Part shown: in pieces, positions 1-6,138 of the stretch
Position numbering within the stretch: the first letter of the stretch is position 1
Layout of the letters: each line of letters opens with the position of its first letter
Origin: an uncultured Brevundimonas sp.
Lineage (GTDB): Bacteria; Pseudomonadota; Alphaproteobacteria; Caulobacterales; Caulobacteraceae
Reading direction: 5' to 3'
Assembly (NCBI GenBank): GCA_946481425.1
Contig: CAMLNT010000047.1
Coordinates: 1-13,889, forward strand
Length of the DNA stretch: 13,889 nucleotides
The notes under the pieces: model-generated
The model's input: the letters and a program-made list of their open reading frames with translations, nothing else
Databases searched by the model: none
What the model was told of the DNA's origin: nothing
Made by a program: the position numbers and the translations under genes

Positions 1-407
1 CCGGCTCGCTCTGGGGCAAGCCGATGTGGGGAACCTGGTGGGTCTGGGACGCGCGCCTGACCTCGGTGGTCGTCCTGTTTCTCTTCTATCTGGGCTGCAT
101 GGCCCTGCGGTCGTCGATCGACGACGAGGCCCGCGCCGGACGCGCCGCCTCGATCCTGGCGCTCGTCGGTCTGGTCAACCTGCCGATCGTGAAGTTCTCG
201 GTCGACTGGTGGTCGACCCTGCACCAGCCGGCGTCGGTGTTTCGCGCCGACGGCCCAGCCATGACGGCGGACTACCTCTGGCCGCTCGGCTTGATGGGGC
301 TAGGCTATTCGGTCCTGTTCGCCGCCCTCTGGATCGTCGCCATCCGCACCGAGGTGCGCGAGCGCCGTATCCGGTCGCTGATGCTGCGCCAGGCGAGGGA
401 GGCCTGA
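1..407 (+). CDS. ccmC: Haem exporter protein CcmC, 3' part
   Basis: The open frame enters from the left edge (first full codon at base 3) and ends at TGA 405-407, so the N-terminal part is missing. CcmC is an inner-membrane protein that loads haem onto the chaperone CcmE for c-type cytochrome maturation. Visible are the tryptophan-rich haem-handling segment (WGTWWVWDARLTS, the WWD signature of the CcmC/CcmF family) and three hydrophobic membrane segments. Between the first two pairs of segments lies SVDWWSTLHQPAS, whose His is the conserved periplasmic haem ligand position of CcmC. CcmF also carries a WWD motif but is far longer, and the small ccmD directly downstream favours CcmC. The ATG at 24-26 is internal and is not the start. 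Confidence 0.95.
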   Translation, partial: GSLWGKPMWGTWWVWDARLTSVVVLFLFYLGCMALRSSIDDEARAGRAASILALVGLVNLPIVKFSVDWWSTLHQPASVFRADGPAMTADYLWPLGLMGLGYSVLFAALWIVAIRTEVRERRIRSLMLRQAREA

Positions 408-408
408 G

Positions 409-558
409 ATGCCTGATCTGGATATGAGCCCCTACGCCGGCTTCGTCTGGGGTTCCTACGGCCTCAGCGCTCTGGTGCTGGGCGCCCTGACCCTTCGCAT
501 CTGGGCACGGGCCCGCGCCGTCGCCCGCCGCCTGTCAGCGCTGGAGGAGGGGTCGTGA
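409..558 (+). CDS. ccmD: Haem exporter protein CcmD
   Basis: This is a 49-residue protein starting one base after the ccmC stop, with a good ribosome binding site (GGGAGG at 397-402, six bases before ATG). It has one hydrophobic segment at about residues 17-33, preceded by a short acidic and aromatic N-terminus and followed by an Arg/Ala-rich cytoplasmic tail ending LSALEEGS. Small size, a single membrane helix with a basic tail, and position between ccmC and ccmG are the hallmarks of CcmD. CcmD associates with CcmC and CcmE and helps release haem-loaded CcmE. Sequence conservation in this family is low, so the call rests on size, topology and neighbours. Confidence 0.9.
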   Translation: MPDLDMSPYAGFVWGSYGLSALVLGALTLRIWARARAVARRLSALEEGS

Positions 559-1097
559 GAGGCCGCCGCAACCGTATTCCGCTCACGATCGGCTTCATCG
601 TCGTCTGTTTCGCCATCCTGATCGGCTACAAGCTGTGGCAGGGCGCGCCCGAGGCCCAGCCCGAGGTCGTCGGCAGCATCCTGCCCGCCTCGGCCCAGGT
701 CACGCCCCTGATGGGCGGTGACGCGCGGCCCCTGTCCGACGAGATCGTCGGCGTCACTGTCGTCAATCTGTTCGCCAGCTGGTGCGCGCCGTGCCGCGCC
801 GAGAACCCGGTCCTCCTCGAGCTCCGGAGCGAGGGCCTGCGCATCGTCGGCGTCGCCATCCGCGACGAACCGGCCGCGACCCAAGCCTTCCTCGATGAGC
901 TGGGCGACCCCTATTTCCGGGTCATGTCCGACCGGTCCGGCAGCCTCGCCAACGCCCTGTCGATCGGCTCCGAGCTGCCCCAGACGCTGGTCATCTCGCC
1001 CTCGGGCGAGATCCTGTATCGCCATTCCGGCCCGCTGGCCGGAACCGACGGCGAGGCGGCGCTCGAAGAAATCCGCGAGCTGGCGGGCCCGCGTTAA
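555..1097 (+). CDS. ccmG: Thiol:disulfide interchange protein CcmG/DsbE
   Basis: This 180-residue membrane-anchored thioredoxin keeps apocytochrome c haem-binding cysteines reduced in the periplasm. The GTG start at 555 overlaps the ccmD stop in a GTGA, with GGAGG at 543-547 inside ccmD as ribosome binding site, which suggests translational coupling. The N-terminus is basic (RGRRNR), followed by a signal anchor at about residues 9-27. The thioredoxin active site is WCAPC (Cys77, Cys80) in NLFASWCAPCRAEN, and the cis-proline region is ELPQT (Pro142). Length fits DsbE/CcmG (about 175-190). The final residues are followed by TAA and then a TTAACC-containing gap. Confidence 0.96.
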   Translation: MRGRRNRIPLTIGFIVVCFAILIGYKLWQGAPEAQPEVVGSILPASAQVTPLMGGDARPLSDEIVGVTVVNLFASWCAPCRAENPVLLELRSEGLRIVGVAIRDEPAATQAFLDELGDPYFRVMSDRSGSLANALSIGSELPQTLVISPSGEILYRHSGPLAGTDGEAALEEIRELAGPR

Positions 1098-1125
1098 CCC
1101 TTTTTCGCCCCGGCCTGTTAACCAT
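1094..1125 (+). promoter_or_regulatory. Two TTAACC motifs, possible CtrA half-sites
   Basis: TTAACC occurs twice in the 34-bp gap between ccmG and the next small gene. The first is at 1094-1099 and overlaps the ccmG stop; the second is at 1118-1123 within TTAACCAT. The second ends seven bases before the next ATG. Canonical CtrA boxes are TTAA-N7-TTAA; here the spacing is 20 bases between TTAA cores, so this is not a canonical box. TTAACCAT resembles a half-site form described for CtrA in alphaproteobacteria. This is a suggestion only. Confidence 0.25.
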
Positions 1126-1131
1126 ACGGCC

Positions 1132-1389
1132 ATGACCACGCCGATCCGCCCCGGGATGACCCCGCTTGCGCCGACCGCCGCTCCGCAGCGGAGCCCCGCG
1201 GCCCTCGCGGCTCAGCGCGCCTTCTTCCAGCAGGCCCTGGCGCAGGCCGGTCAACCCTCGGCCGCTCCGGCCGTGGTCCAGGCGGCCCAGCCGGCGGCCA
1301 CGCCGGTCAGCGCCGCCCCGGCTGCGGCGTCATCGGCCGCGGTCGAGCCGGCGCCGCGCTTGGGGCGCTACCTGGATATCCGGGTCTAG
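1132..1389 (+). CDS. Small Ala/Pro-rich hypothetical protein (85 residues)
   Basis: I recognise no family. The N-terminal third contains a conserved-looking segment (AALAAQRAFFQQALAQAG, about residues 24-41) that could form one amphipathic helix. It is followed by a low-complexity Ala/Pro/Val linker and a distinct C-terminal motif, RLGRYLDIRV. There is no signal peptide or membrane segment. No Shine-Dalgarno sequence precedes ATG 1132, and an in-frame ATG at 1156 is an alternative start. Support for a real gene: its TAG is the same CTAG (1386-1389) that ends the converging marR, leaving no wasted sequence, and the segments at each end look more constrained than the linker. Function unknown. 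Confidence 0.6.
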   Translation: MTTPIRPGMTPLAPTAAPQRSPAALAAQRAFFQQALAQAGQPSAAPAVVQAAQPAATPVSAAPAAASSAAVEPAPRLGRYLDIRV

Positions 1390-1892
1390 GCCTCGACCTC
1401 GGCGGGCGTCTTGCGCGCCTTTTCCTTGCGCGCCTTCTCGGGCTCGTCGGCCATCCGCGCCAGCTGCTTGAGAAAGCTCTCCCGCTTGGGTTTGGGCACC
1501 AGCGACAGGATGCGCTTGTCCGCCGCCTTCACGCGGGGCCGCGCCCGCTCCAGGGCGGCGACCCCTGCCTCGGTCAGGCGCACCGTCTTGGCCCGGCCGT
1601 CGTCCGCGGACCGCTCGCGCTGCAGCAGGCCCTTGTCGATCATCCGCGCGACCAGCTCGGCCAGGGTCGAGCGGTCGATGCCGGTCAGGACCACCAGGTC
1701 GGTCTGGGACGGGTTCTCGATCCCCGCGGCGGCCGAAAGGACCGCGTACTGGCGCTGGGTCAGGGTCTCGCCGCCCATCTCCTCGGCATAGATTCCGACC
1801 GCCCTCTGAAGGACGCGGTGCAGCAGATGGCTGGGCGACTCCGCCAGGGCCGGAGCGCGGTCCGCGTCCTTCTTCTTGTCCGACTTCGCCAT
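1386..1892 (-). CDS. MarR-family transcriptional regulator
   Basis: This 168-residue winged-helix DNA-binding protein has a MarR layout. Helices for dimerisation lie at about 20-40, then a helix-turn-helix at about 62-86 (PSQTDLVVLTGIDRSTLAEL), and a beta-wing with the family signature DDGRAKTVRLTEAG at 97-110. A C-terminal dimerisation helix follows, and the Lys/Glu-rich tail (150-168) is probably disordered. The start at 1892 is chosen because MAKSDKKK begins a typical MarR N-terminus; the frame stays open 66 codons further upstream, but that part overlaps yciB and looks like shadow sequence. No adjacent transporter or enzyme gene reveals its ligand. Interleaved inverted repeats upstream (1950-1976) could be its own operator. 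The 3' end shares the CTAG stop with the small gene opposite. Confidence 0.9.
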   Translation of the reverse strand: MAKSDKKKDADRAPALAESPSHLLHRVLQRAVGIYAEEMGGETLTQRQYAVLSAAAGIENPSQTDLVVLTGIDRSTLAELVARMIDKGLLQRERSADDGRAKTVRLTEAGVAALERARPRVKAADKRILSLVPKPKRESFLKQLARMADEPEKARKEKARKTPAEVEA

Positions 1893-1949
1893 CTCGACCG
1901 TCCGCACCCTGCCTATGTCGGCTCGGGTTTGGCACAACCGTTCAGCTTC

Positions 1950-1976
1950 CTGACGACAGGTCCGCGTCAGACCTGT
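1950..1976. repeat. Interleaved inverted repeats upstream of marR
   Basis: Two 6-bp inverted repeats are interleaved. Arm A is CTGACG (1950-1955) with complement CGTCAG (1965-1970). Arm B is ACAGGT (1956-1961) with complement ACCTGT (1971-1976). Each pair has a 9-base spacer. The site lies in the 92-bp gap between the yciB stop and the marR start, 58-84 bases upstream of the marR ATG. It could be a MarR operator, a processing or termination structure after yciB, or both. Confidence 0.5.
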
Positions 1977-1984
1977 GACGCCGC

Positions 1985-2614
1985 CTAGAGGCCCGGATCC
2001 GGCTCTGTCGGCTCGACCGGCTCGTCCTTGATCATGTGCTTCATGATGTAGAACACCTGCCAGATGCCGAAGGCCGACGACGCCATCCAAAGGCCGCCCC
2101 GGAAGGCGATCCAGGTATCATCCGACTGCGTCCGCCAGACGACCTCGTTGACCACGGCCACCACCGCGAAGAACAGGCCGTAGCGCAGCGTCAGGCCACG
2201 CCAGCCCTCCTCCGTCAGGTTCATCGCCCGGCGCAGCAGCACCTTGAACGGATAGACCCGGAACGGCAGCGACCCCAGGAGGATGACGGCCAGGACCGCG
2301 TTCTGGACCGTGATCTTGATCTTGATCAGCGACGGGTCGTCCAGCATCACCGTCAGCACGCCGAAGATCAGGGCCATCGCCCCCACGAACAGCGGCAGCG
2401 GCGCGACCCGCTTCTCCAGCACATAGCCCGCGATCAGGGCGATGGCCGAGGCGCCGACCAGCACCCAGGTCGCATGGACCATGGCCTCGGAGCCATCCAG
2501 TCCGCCGACGGTGCGAAAACCGATGTAGGAGCCGATGAAGGCGACCAGGGCGCCGAAATCGATAGCCTGACCGATCCACTGACGGTCGTTGTGGGCGGGC
2601 GTCTGATCCGTCAC
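1985..2614 (-). CDS. yciB: YciB/IspZ-type inner-membrane septation protein
   Basis: This 209-residue polytopic membrane protein has about six hydrophobic segments (roughly 15-33, 47-65, 71-91, 103-118, 143-160, 172-192). Family features are LIKIKITVQNAVLAVILLGS at 96-115 and the block GWRGLTLRYGLFFAVVAVVN with the following Glu and Trp (137-160), matching the conserved NE-W region of YciB/IspZ. The family has been linked to cell division and envelope integrity; its biochemical role is not settled. The GTG start at 2614 overlaps the ftsY stop by four bases (GTGA), indicating translational coupling to ftsY. The C-terminal tail is acidic and proline-rich (DEPVEPTEPDPGL). Confidence 0.9.
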   Translation of the reverse strand: MTDQTPAHNDRQWIGQAIDFGALVAFIGSYIGFRTVGGLDGSEAMVHATWVLVGASAIALIAGYVLEKRVAPLPLFVGAMALIFGVLTVMLDDPSLIKIKITVQNAVLAVILLGSLPFRVYPFKVLLRRAMNLTEEGWRGLTLRYGLFFAVVAVVNEVVWRTQSDDTWIAFRGGLWMASSAFGIWQVFYIMKHMIKDEPVEPTEPDPGL

Positions 2615-3564
2615 GCGGCGGGTTCCTCTTTCAGCCCGACCAGCGAACGGGCGAAGGCCCGGGCGTCGAACGGCTGCAGGTCGTCGATCCCCTCGCCGAC
2701 CCCGATCAGCTTGATCGGCGCATCCGACGCCTGGGCGACCGGCACCAGCACACCGCCCCGCGCGGTGCCGTCCAGCTTGGTCATCACGATGCCGGACACA
2801 TAGGCCGTTCGGCCGAAGATCTTTTCCTGCTCCAGGGCATTGCGGCCGACCGTGGCGTCCAGCACCAGCAGCGTCTCGTGCGGGGCCTCCGGATCGACCT
2901 TCTTCAGCACGCGCACGACCTTCAGGAGCTCGTCCATCAGGGCCTGCTTGTTCTGGAGGCGTCCAGCCGTATCGACCAGCACGACGTCGTAGCCCTCGGC
3001 CTTCGCCTTGGTGAAGGCGTCAAACGCCAGGCCGGCGGCGTCGGCGCCCTGGCGGCGGCTCTCGAAATGGGCGCCGGCCCGCTCCGACCAGACCTTCAGC
3101 TGCTCGACAGCGGCCGCGCGATAGGTGTCACCGGCCACCACCATCACCTTGGCGCCGTCACGCGTCAGGGACGCCGCGATCTTGCCGAGCGTCGTGGTCT
3201 TGCCCGATCCGTTCACGCCGACGAACAGCACGACGTAAGGCTTGGGACCCGCCATCGGGTCGAACACGTCCTGGCGCGGCAGCAGCTCGGCGGCGACCGC
3301 CTCGGCCAGCGCCGTGCGGACCTCCGTCTCGTCCGAACCCTGGCCGAACCGGAGCTCCGCGAACCGCTCGGCGATCCGGGCGGCCGCCGTCGGCCCGAGA
3401 TCGGCCGCGATCAGCTCTTCCTCAAGCGCCTCGAGCTGCGCGCGGGTCAGGGGCTCCCGGGTCGCGAAGACCTGGACGACCTGTTCGGTCATCTGCTTGG
3501 AGGACTTGGTCAGGCCTTCGGTGAGCTTGGAGAACCAGCCGCCGGACTTCTTGCCGCCGAACAT
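2611..3564 (-). CDS. ftsY: Signal recognition particle receptor FtsY
   Basis: FtsY is the SRP-receptor GTPase that docks ribosome-nascent-chain/SRP complexes at the inner membrane for delivery to SecYEG. The 317-residue protein has a short basic N-terminus (FGGKKSGGWFSKLTEGL), probably a membrane-contact helix. It lacks the long acidic A domain of E. coli FtsY, as is common in alphaproteobacteria. The N domain covers about 30-100. The G domain has GVNGSGKT (116-123), the insertion-box motif DTYRAAA (146-152), DTAGR (198-202), TKLD (262-265) and GVGEGIDDL (288-296). It lies two bases downstream of the kinase gene and overlaps yciB, so the three form one transcription unit. Confidence 0.98.
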   Translation of the reverse strand: MFGGKKSGGWFSKLTEGLTKSSKQMTEQVVQVFATREPLTRAQLEALEEELIAADLGPTAAARIAERFAELRFGQGSDETEVRTALAEAVAAELLPRQDVFDPMAGPKPYVVLFVGVNGSGKTTTLGKIAASLTRDGAKVMVVAGDTYRAAAVEQLKVWSERAGAHFESRRQGADAAGLAFDAFTKAKAEGYDVVLVDTAGRLQNKQALMDELLKVVRVLKKVDPEAPHETLLVLDATVGRNALEQEKIFGRTAYVSGIVMTKLDGTARGGVLVPVAQASDAPIKLIGVGEGIDDLQPFDARAFARSLVGLKEEPAA

Positions 3565-3566
3565 GC

Positions 3567-4562
3567 TCAGATCAGTCCTTCACGCGCCGCCAGGTCCTTG
3601 AGCGACACCTGGGGACGCGGCCCCCAGTGCGCAATCACCTCCGACGCCGCCAGCGACCCCAGCCGCCCGCAGGTCTCCAGCGGCAGGCCGCGAGCGAGAC
3701 CCAGCAGGAACCCGGCCGCGTACTGATCCCCGGCTCCGGTCGTATCGACGACCTTGTCGACCGGATAGGCTGGAATCTCGACCCGCTCCGAGCCATGGAT
3801 CACGACCGAGCCCTTCTCGCTGCGCGTCACCGCCGCCGTTTCGACGATCGGCCGCAGCTTGCCCAGCGCCGCTTCGAAGTCCGTTTCCTTGAACAGGCTC
3901 AGCAGCTCGGCCTCATTGGCCAGGACGATGTCGCAGGAGCTTTCGATGAACGGCAGAAGTTCGTCGCGCCAGCGGTCCACCACGAAGGTGTCCGAAAGCG
4001 TCACCGCCACGCGGCGTCCCGCCTCGTGCGCCACCTCGGCCGCCCGCACGAAGGCCGCGCGCGCATCCGAAGGGTCGAACAGATAGCCCTCGAGGTAGAG
4101 GATTTCCGACGCCGCCACGAGCTCCGCGTCGATGTCATCCGGCGTCAACTGGTTGGCCGCGCCCAGGAAGGTCGACATGGTCCTCTGCCCGTCGTCGGTC
4201 ACGTTGATCAGCGACCGCCCCGTGGCCGGACCGTCCGAGAGATAGGGCGTGTCGAAGGCCGCGCCGATGGCCTGCATGTCGTGGCGATAGACCTGACCCA
4301 GCTGGTCCTCTGCGACCTTGCCGATGTAGGCCGCGCGACCGCCGAACGAGGCGGCGCCCGCGATGGTGTTGCCCGCCGAACCGCCCGAGGCCTCGATGCC
4401 CGCCGCCATGGCGCCGTACAGGCTCACCGCCCGCGCCTCGTCGATCAGCATCATGCCGCCTTTGGCCAGCCCCTCCCGTTCCAGGAAGGCGTCGTCGCAG
4501 GGGGCCAGGACGTCGACGATGGCGTTGCCGACGGCGCAGAGATCATAAAGGGTCTCGGTCAT
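3567..4562 (-). CDS. PfkB-family sugar kinase, adenosine kinase type
   Basis: This 331-residue ribokinase-fold enzyme probably phosphorylates adenosine (or a related nucleoside or sugar) with ATP. PfkB signature 1 is around GGSAGNT (60-66). Signature 2 is DTTGAGDQYAAGF (273-285), with Asp279 the catalytic base and GAG forming the anion hole. The opening CAVGNAIVDVLA is typical of the adenosine-kinase branch, and the length fits. The start at 4562 is chosen because MTETLYDLCAVGNAIVDV aligns with the family start; upstream codons in the frame belong to the divergent gene. No Shine-Dalgarno sequence precedes the ATG; a promoter-like GCTATCGC lies six bases upstream, suggesting a leaderless message. 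It is the first gene of a block with ftsY and yciB. Ribokinase or fructokinase specificity cannot be excluded. Confidence 0.88.
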   Translation of the reverse strand: MTETLYDLCAVGNAIVDVLAPCDDAFLEREGLAKGGMMLIDEARAVSLYGAMAAGIEASGGSAGNTIAGAASFGGRAAYIGKVAEDQLGQVYRHDMQAIGAAFDTPYLSDGPATGRSLINVTDDGQRTMSTFLGAANQLTPDDIDAELVAASEILYLEGYLFDPSDARAAFVRAAEVAHEAGRRVAVTLSDTFVVDRWRDELLPFIESSCDIVLANEAELLSLFKETDFEAALGKLRPIVETAAVTRSEKGSVVIHGSERVEIPAYPVDKVVDTTGAGDQYAAGFLLGLARGLPLETCGRLGSLAASEVIAHWGPRPQVSLKDLAAREGLI

Positions 4563-4608
4563 GGAGCGGCGATAGCCTGTCTGGCCTCGCGGCGCTAGAA
4601 GCCGACGC
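4563..4608. promoter_or_regulatory. Divergent promoter region, possibly leaderless both ways
   Basis: Only 46 bp separate the divergent starts of the PfkB kinase and the ATP-grasp gene. On the plus strand GCTAGAAG (4594-4601) matches seven of eight positions of the Caulobacter housekeeping -10 consensus GCTANAWC and ends seven bases before ATG 4609. On the minus strand GCTATCGC (4576-4569) ends six bases before ATG 4562. Neither start has a ribosome binding site. No convincing -35 TTGACG element is visible for either direction. Confidence 0.4.
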
Positions 4609-5475
4609 ATGACCAAGCGCCTCTGCATCCTCACGCCCGATCCGACCGACCCGTCCGTCGAGGGCCGCTGGCCCGAGGTTTTCGCCCGCATGGCCGCGCC
4701 GCTCGAGGCGCTCGGCGCCACCGTCGAGCCACGCCCCTGGACAGACACCGGCGACCTGTCCGGCTTCGACCTTGTTTTGCCGCTGATGGTCTGGGGCAAC
4801 TACCGCGCGGTCGACCAGTGGCTCGCTGCTGTCGACGCCTGGGACCAGGCTGGCCTGCCCATCCTCAACCCGCCGTCGGTCCTGCGCTGGAACGTGGACA
4901 AGATTTACCTGCAGCGCCTCCAGGACGGTGGCGCGCCGATCGCCCAGACCGTCTGGGCCGACGCCGGCGACCACTCGGCCGTCGCGGCCGCCCGCCGCGA
5001 GAACGGCTGGGACGCCGTCGTCATCAAGCCGCGTCGTTCGGGCGGCTCTTACCGCACGACCCGCCTGACTGCCGGCGAGGCCCCGGCCTTCGAACCCTTC
5101 GCCGGACCCGCCATGGTCCAGCCCTATCTGCCGGGCGTCGAAACGGTCGGCGAGGTGTCGCTGGTCTTCTTCAACGGCGAATACAGCCACGCGGTCCGCA
5201 AGGTCGCCGCAAAGGGCGACTTCCGCGTCCAGCCCGACTGGGGCGGCCACGTCTCCCGCGCGGAACCCGACGCCGACGAACACGCGGCCGCGAAAGCCGC
5301 CCTGGCCGCCGTCTCCGAACCCCTGCTCTACGCCCGCGTCGATCTCGTCCGCGATCTGGAGAACAAGCCGGTCGTCATGGAGCTCGAACTCTTGGAGCCC
5401 GACCTCTACCTCGGCGAGGAAGCCGCCGCTCAGGACCGCTTCGCGCGGGCGGTGCTGGCGCGCGCCGGAGGCTGA
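4609..5475 (+). CDS. ATP-grasp ligase, DcsG-like
   Basis: This 288-residue protein has an ATP-grasp fold. An N-terminal domain runs to about residue 90 (VLPLMVWGNYR near 56-66). NVDKIYLQRLQDGGAPIAQT (95-114) opens the ATP-binding region, VVIKPRRSGGS (137-147) supplies the nucleotide-binding Lys140 and the glycine loop, QPYLPGVETVGEVSLVFFNG (171-190) the grasp beta-strands, and ARVDLV and MELELLEPDLYL (242-268) the Mg-binding acids (Asp245, Glu258, Glu260). ATP-grasp enzymes join a carboxylate to an amine or thiol through an acyl phosphate. The ELELLEPDLYL ending is shared with the branch containing DcsG, the O-ureido-serine cyclo-ligase of cycloserine synthesis, but no cycloserine partner genes are nearby, so the substrate is unknown. 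A glutathione synthetase name would be misleading. Confidence 0.85.
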   Translation: MTKRLCILTPDPTDPSVEGRWPEVFARMAAPLEALGATVEPRPWTDTGDLSGFDLVLPLMVWGNYRAVDQWLAAVDAWDQAGLPILNPPSVLRWNVDKIYLQRLQDGGAPIAQTVWADAGDHSAVAAARRENGWDAVVIKPRRSGGSYRTTRLTAGEAPAFEPFAGPAMVQPYLPGVETVGEVSLVFFNGEYSHAVRKVAAKGDFRVQPDWGGHVSRAEPDADEHAAAKAALAAVSEPLLYARVDLVRDLENKPVVMELELLEPDLYLGEEAAAQDRFARAVLARAGG

Positions 5476-6128
5476 GGGTTTTCCAGCTCCGCGCGCGACG
5501 GGCAGATGTCCCTCAGCACGCACGCCACGCAGTTCGGCTTCCTCGCCGTGCAGGTGTAGCGGCCGTGCAGGATCAGCCAGTGGTGCGCCTTGCCGAGCCA
5601 CTGCTCCGGCACGACCCTGTGCAGCTGATCCTCCACCTTGTCCGGCGTCTTCGCATTCGCCAGTCCCAGCCGGTGCGAGACCCGGAACACATGGGTGTCC
5701 ACCGCGATGGCCGGCTCGATCCCCAGCTCGTTCAGCACCACGCTCGCGGTCTTGCGCCCCACGCCCGGCAGGGCCTGCAGCTCGGCCCGCGTCAGCGGCA
5801 CCTCGCCGCCATGCTGCTCGACCAGGATCCGGCTCATCGCGATCAGGTTGCGCGCCTTGTTCCGGTAGAGGCCGATCGAGGCGATGTGGGGGATCACGCC
5901 GGCTTCCCCGAGCGCCAGCATGGCCTCAGGCGTCCGCGCCACCGGGAACAGCTTCGCCGTCGCCTTGTTGACCCCGACGTCCGTCGCCTGCGCCGACAGC
6001 GCCACCGCCGACACCAGCTCGAACGGACTTGCGTAGTCCAGCTCCGTCTTCGGCTCCGGCATCACGCCGGAGAGGCGCGAGAACACCTCGTCGACGAAGG
6101 CCTCGTCCGGCGGCCAGCGGCGTTTCAT
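5430..6128 (-). CDS. nth: Endonuclease III
   Basis: This bifunctional DNA glycosylase/AP lyase removes oxidised pyrimidines in base-excision repair. The 232-residue protein contains the helix-hairpin-helix LPGVGRKTA with catalytic Lys126, the catalytic Asp144 in AIAVDTHVFRV, and the iron-sulfur loop with Cys193, Cys200, Cys203 and Cys209 in C-x6-C-x2-C-x5-C spacing. These correspond to E. coli Lys120, Asp138 and Cys187/194/197/203, a constant offset of six. The C-terminal tail after the cluster is 23 residues, longer than the eight of E. coli Nth; its last 15 codons are antisense to the ATP-grasp gene, so the genes overlap tail to tail by 46 bp. No strong ribosome binding site is seen before ATG 6128. 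Confidence 0.97.
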   Translation of the reverse strand: MKRRWPPDEAFVDEVFSRLSGVMPEPKTELDYASPFELVSAVALSAQATDVGVNKATAKLFPVARTPEAMLALGEAGVIPHIASIGLYRNKARNLIAMSRILVEQHGGEVPLTRAELQALPGVGRKTASVVLNELGIEPAIAVDTHVFRVSHRLGLANAKTPDKVEDQLHRVVPEQWLGKAHHWLILHGRYTCTARKPNCVACVLRDICPSRAELENPQPPARASTARAKRS

Positions 6129-6138
6129 GGGGCGATGC

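Noticed and set aside
718..1131. Plus-strand frame extending upstream of the 85-residue protein
   Set aside because: This part is an Arg/Ser/Pro-rich shadow of ccmG in another frame.
1893..2090. 66-codon N-terminal extension of marR
   Set aside because: It overlaps the yciB coding region and the inverted repeats; MarR proteins normally start where MAKSDKKK begins.
4563..4799. 79-codon N-terminal extension of the PfkB kinase
   Set aside because: It is antisense to the first codons of the ATP-grasp gene, and its composition does not fit a PfkB N-terminus.
4543..5601. Minus-strand frame of 352 codons opposite the ATP-grasp gene
   Set aside because: It is antisense to a gene with complete ATP-grasp motifs, and the product shows no recognisable domain.
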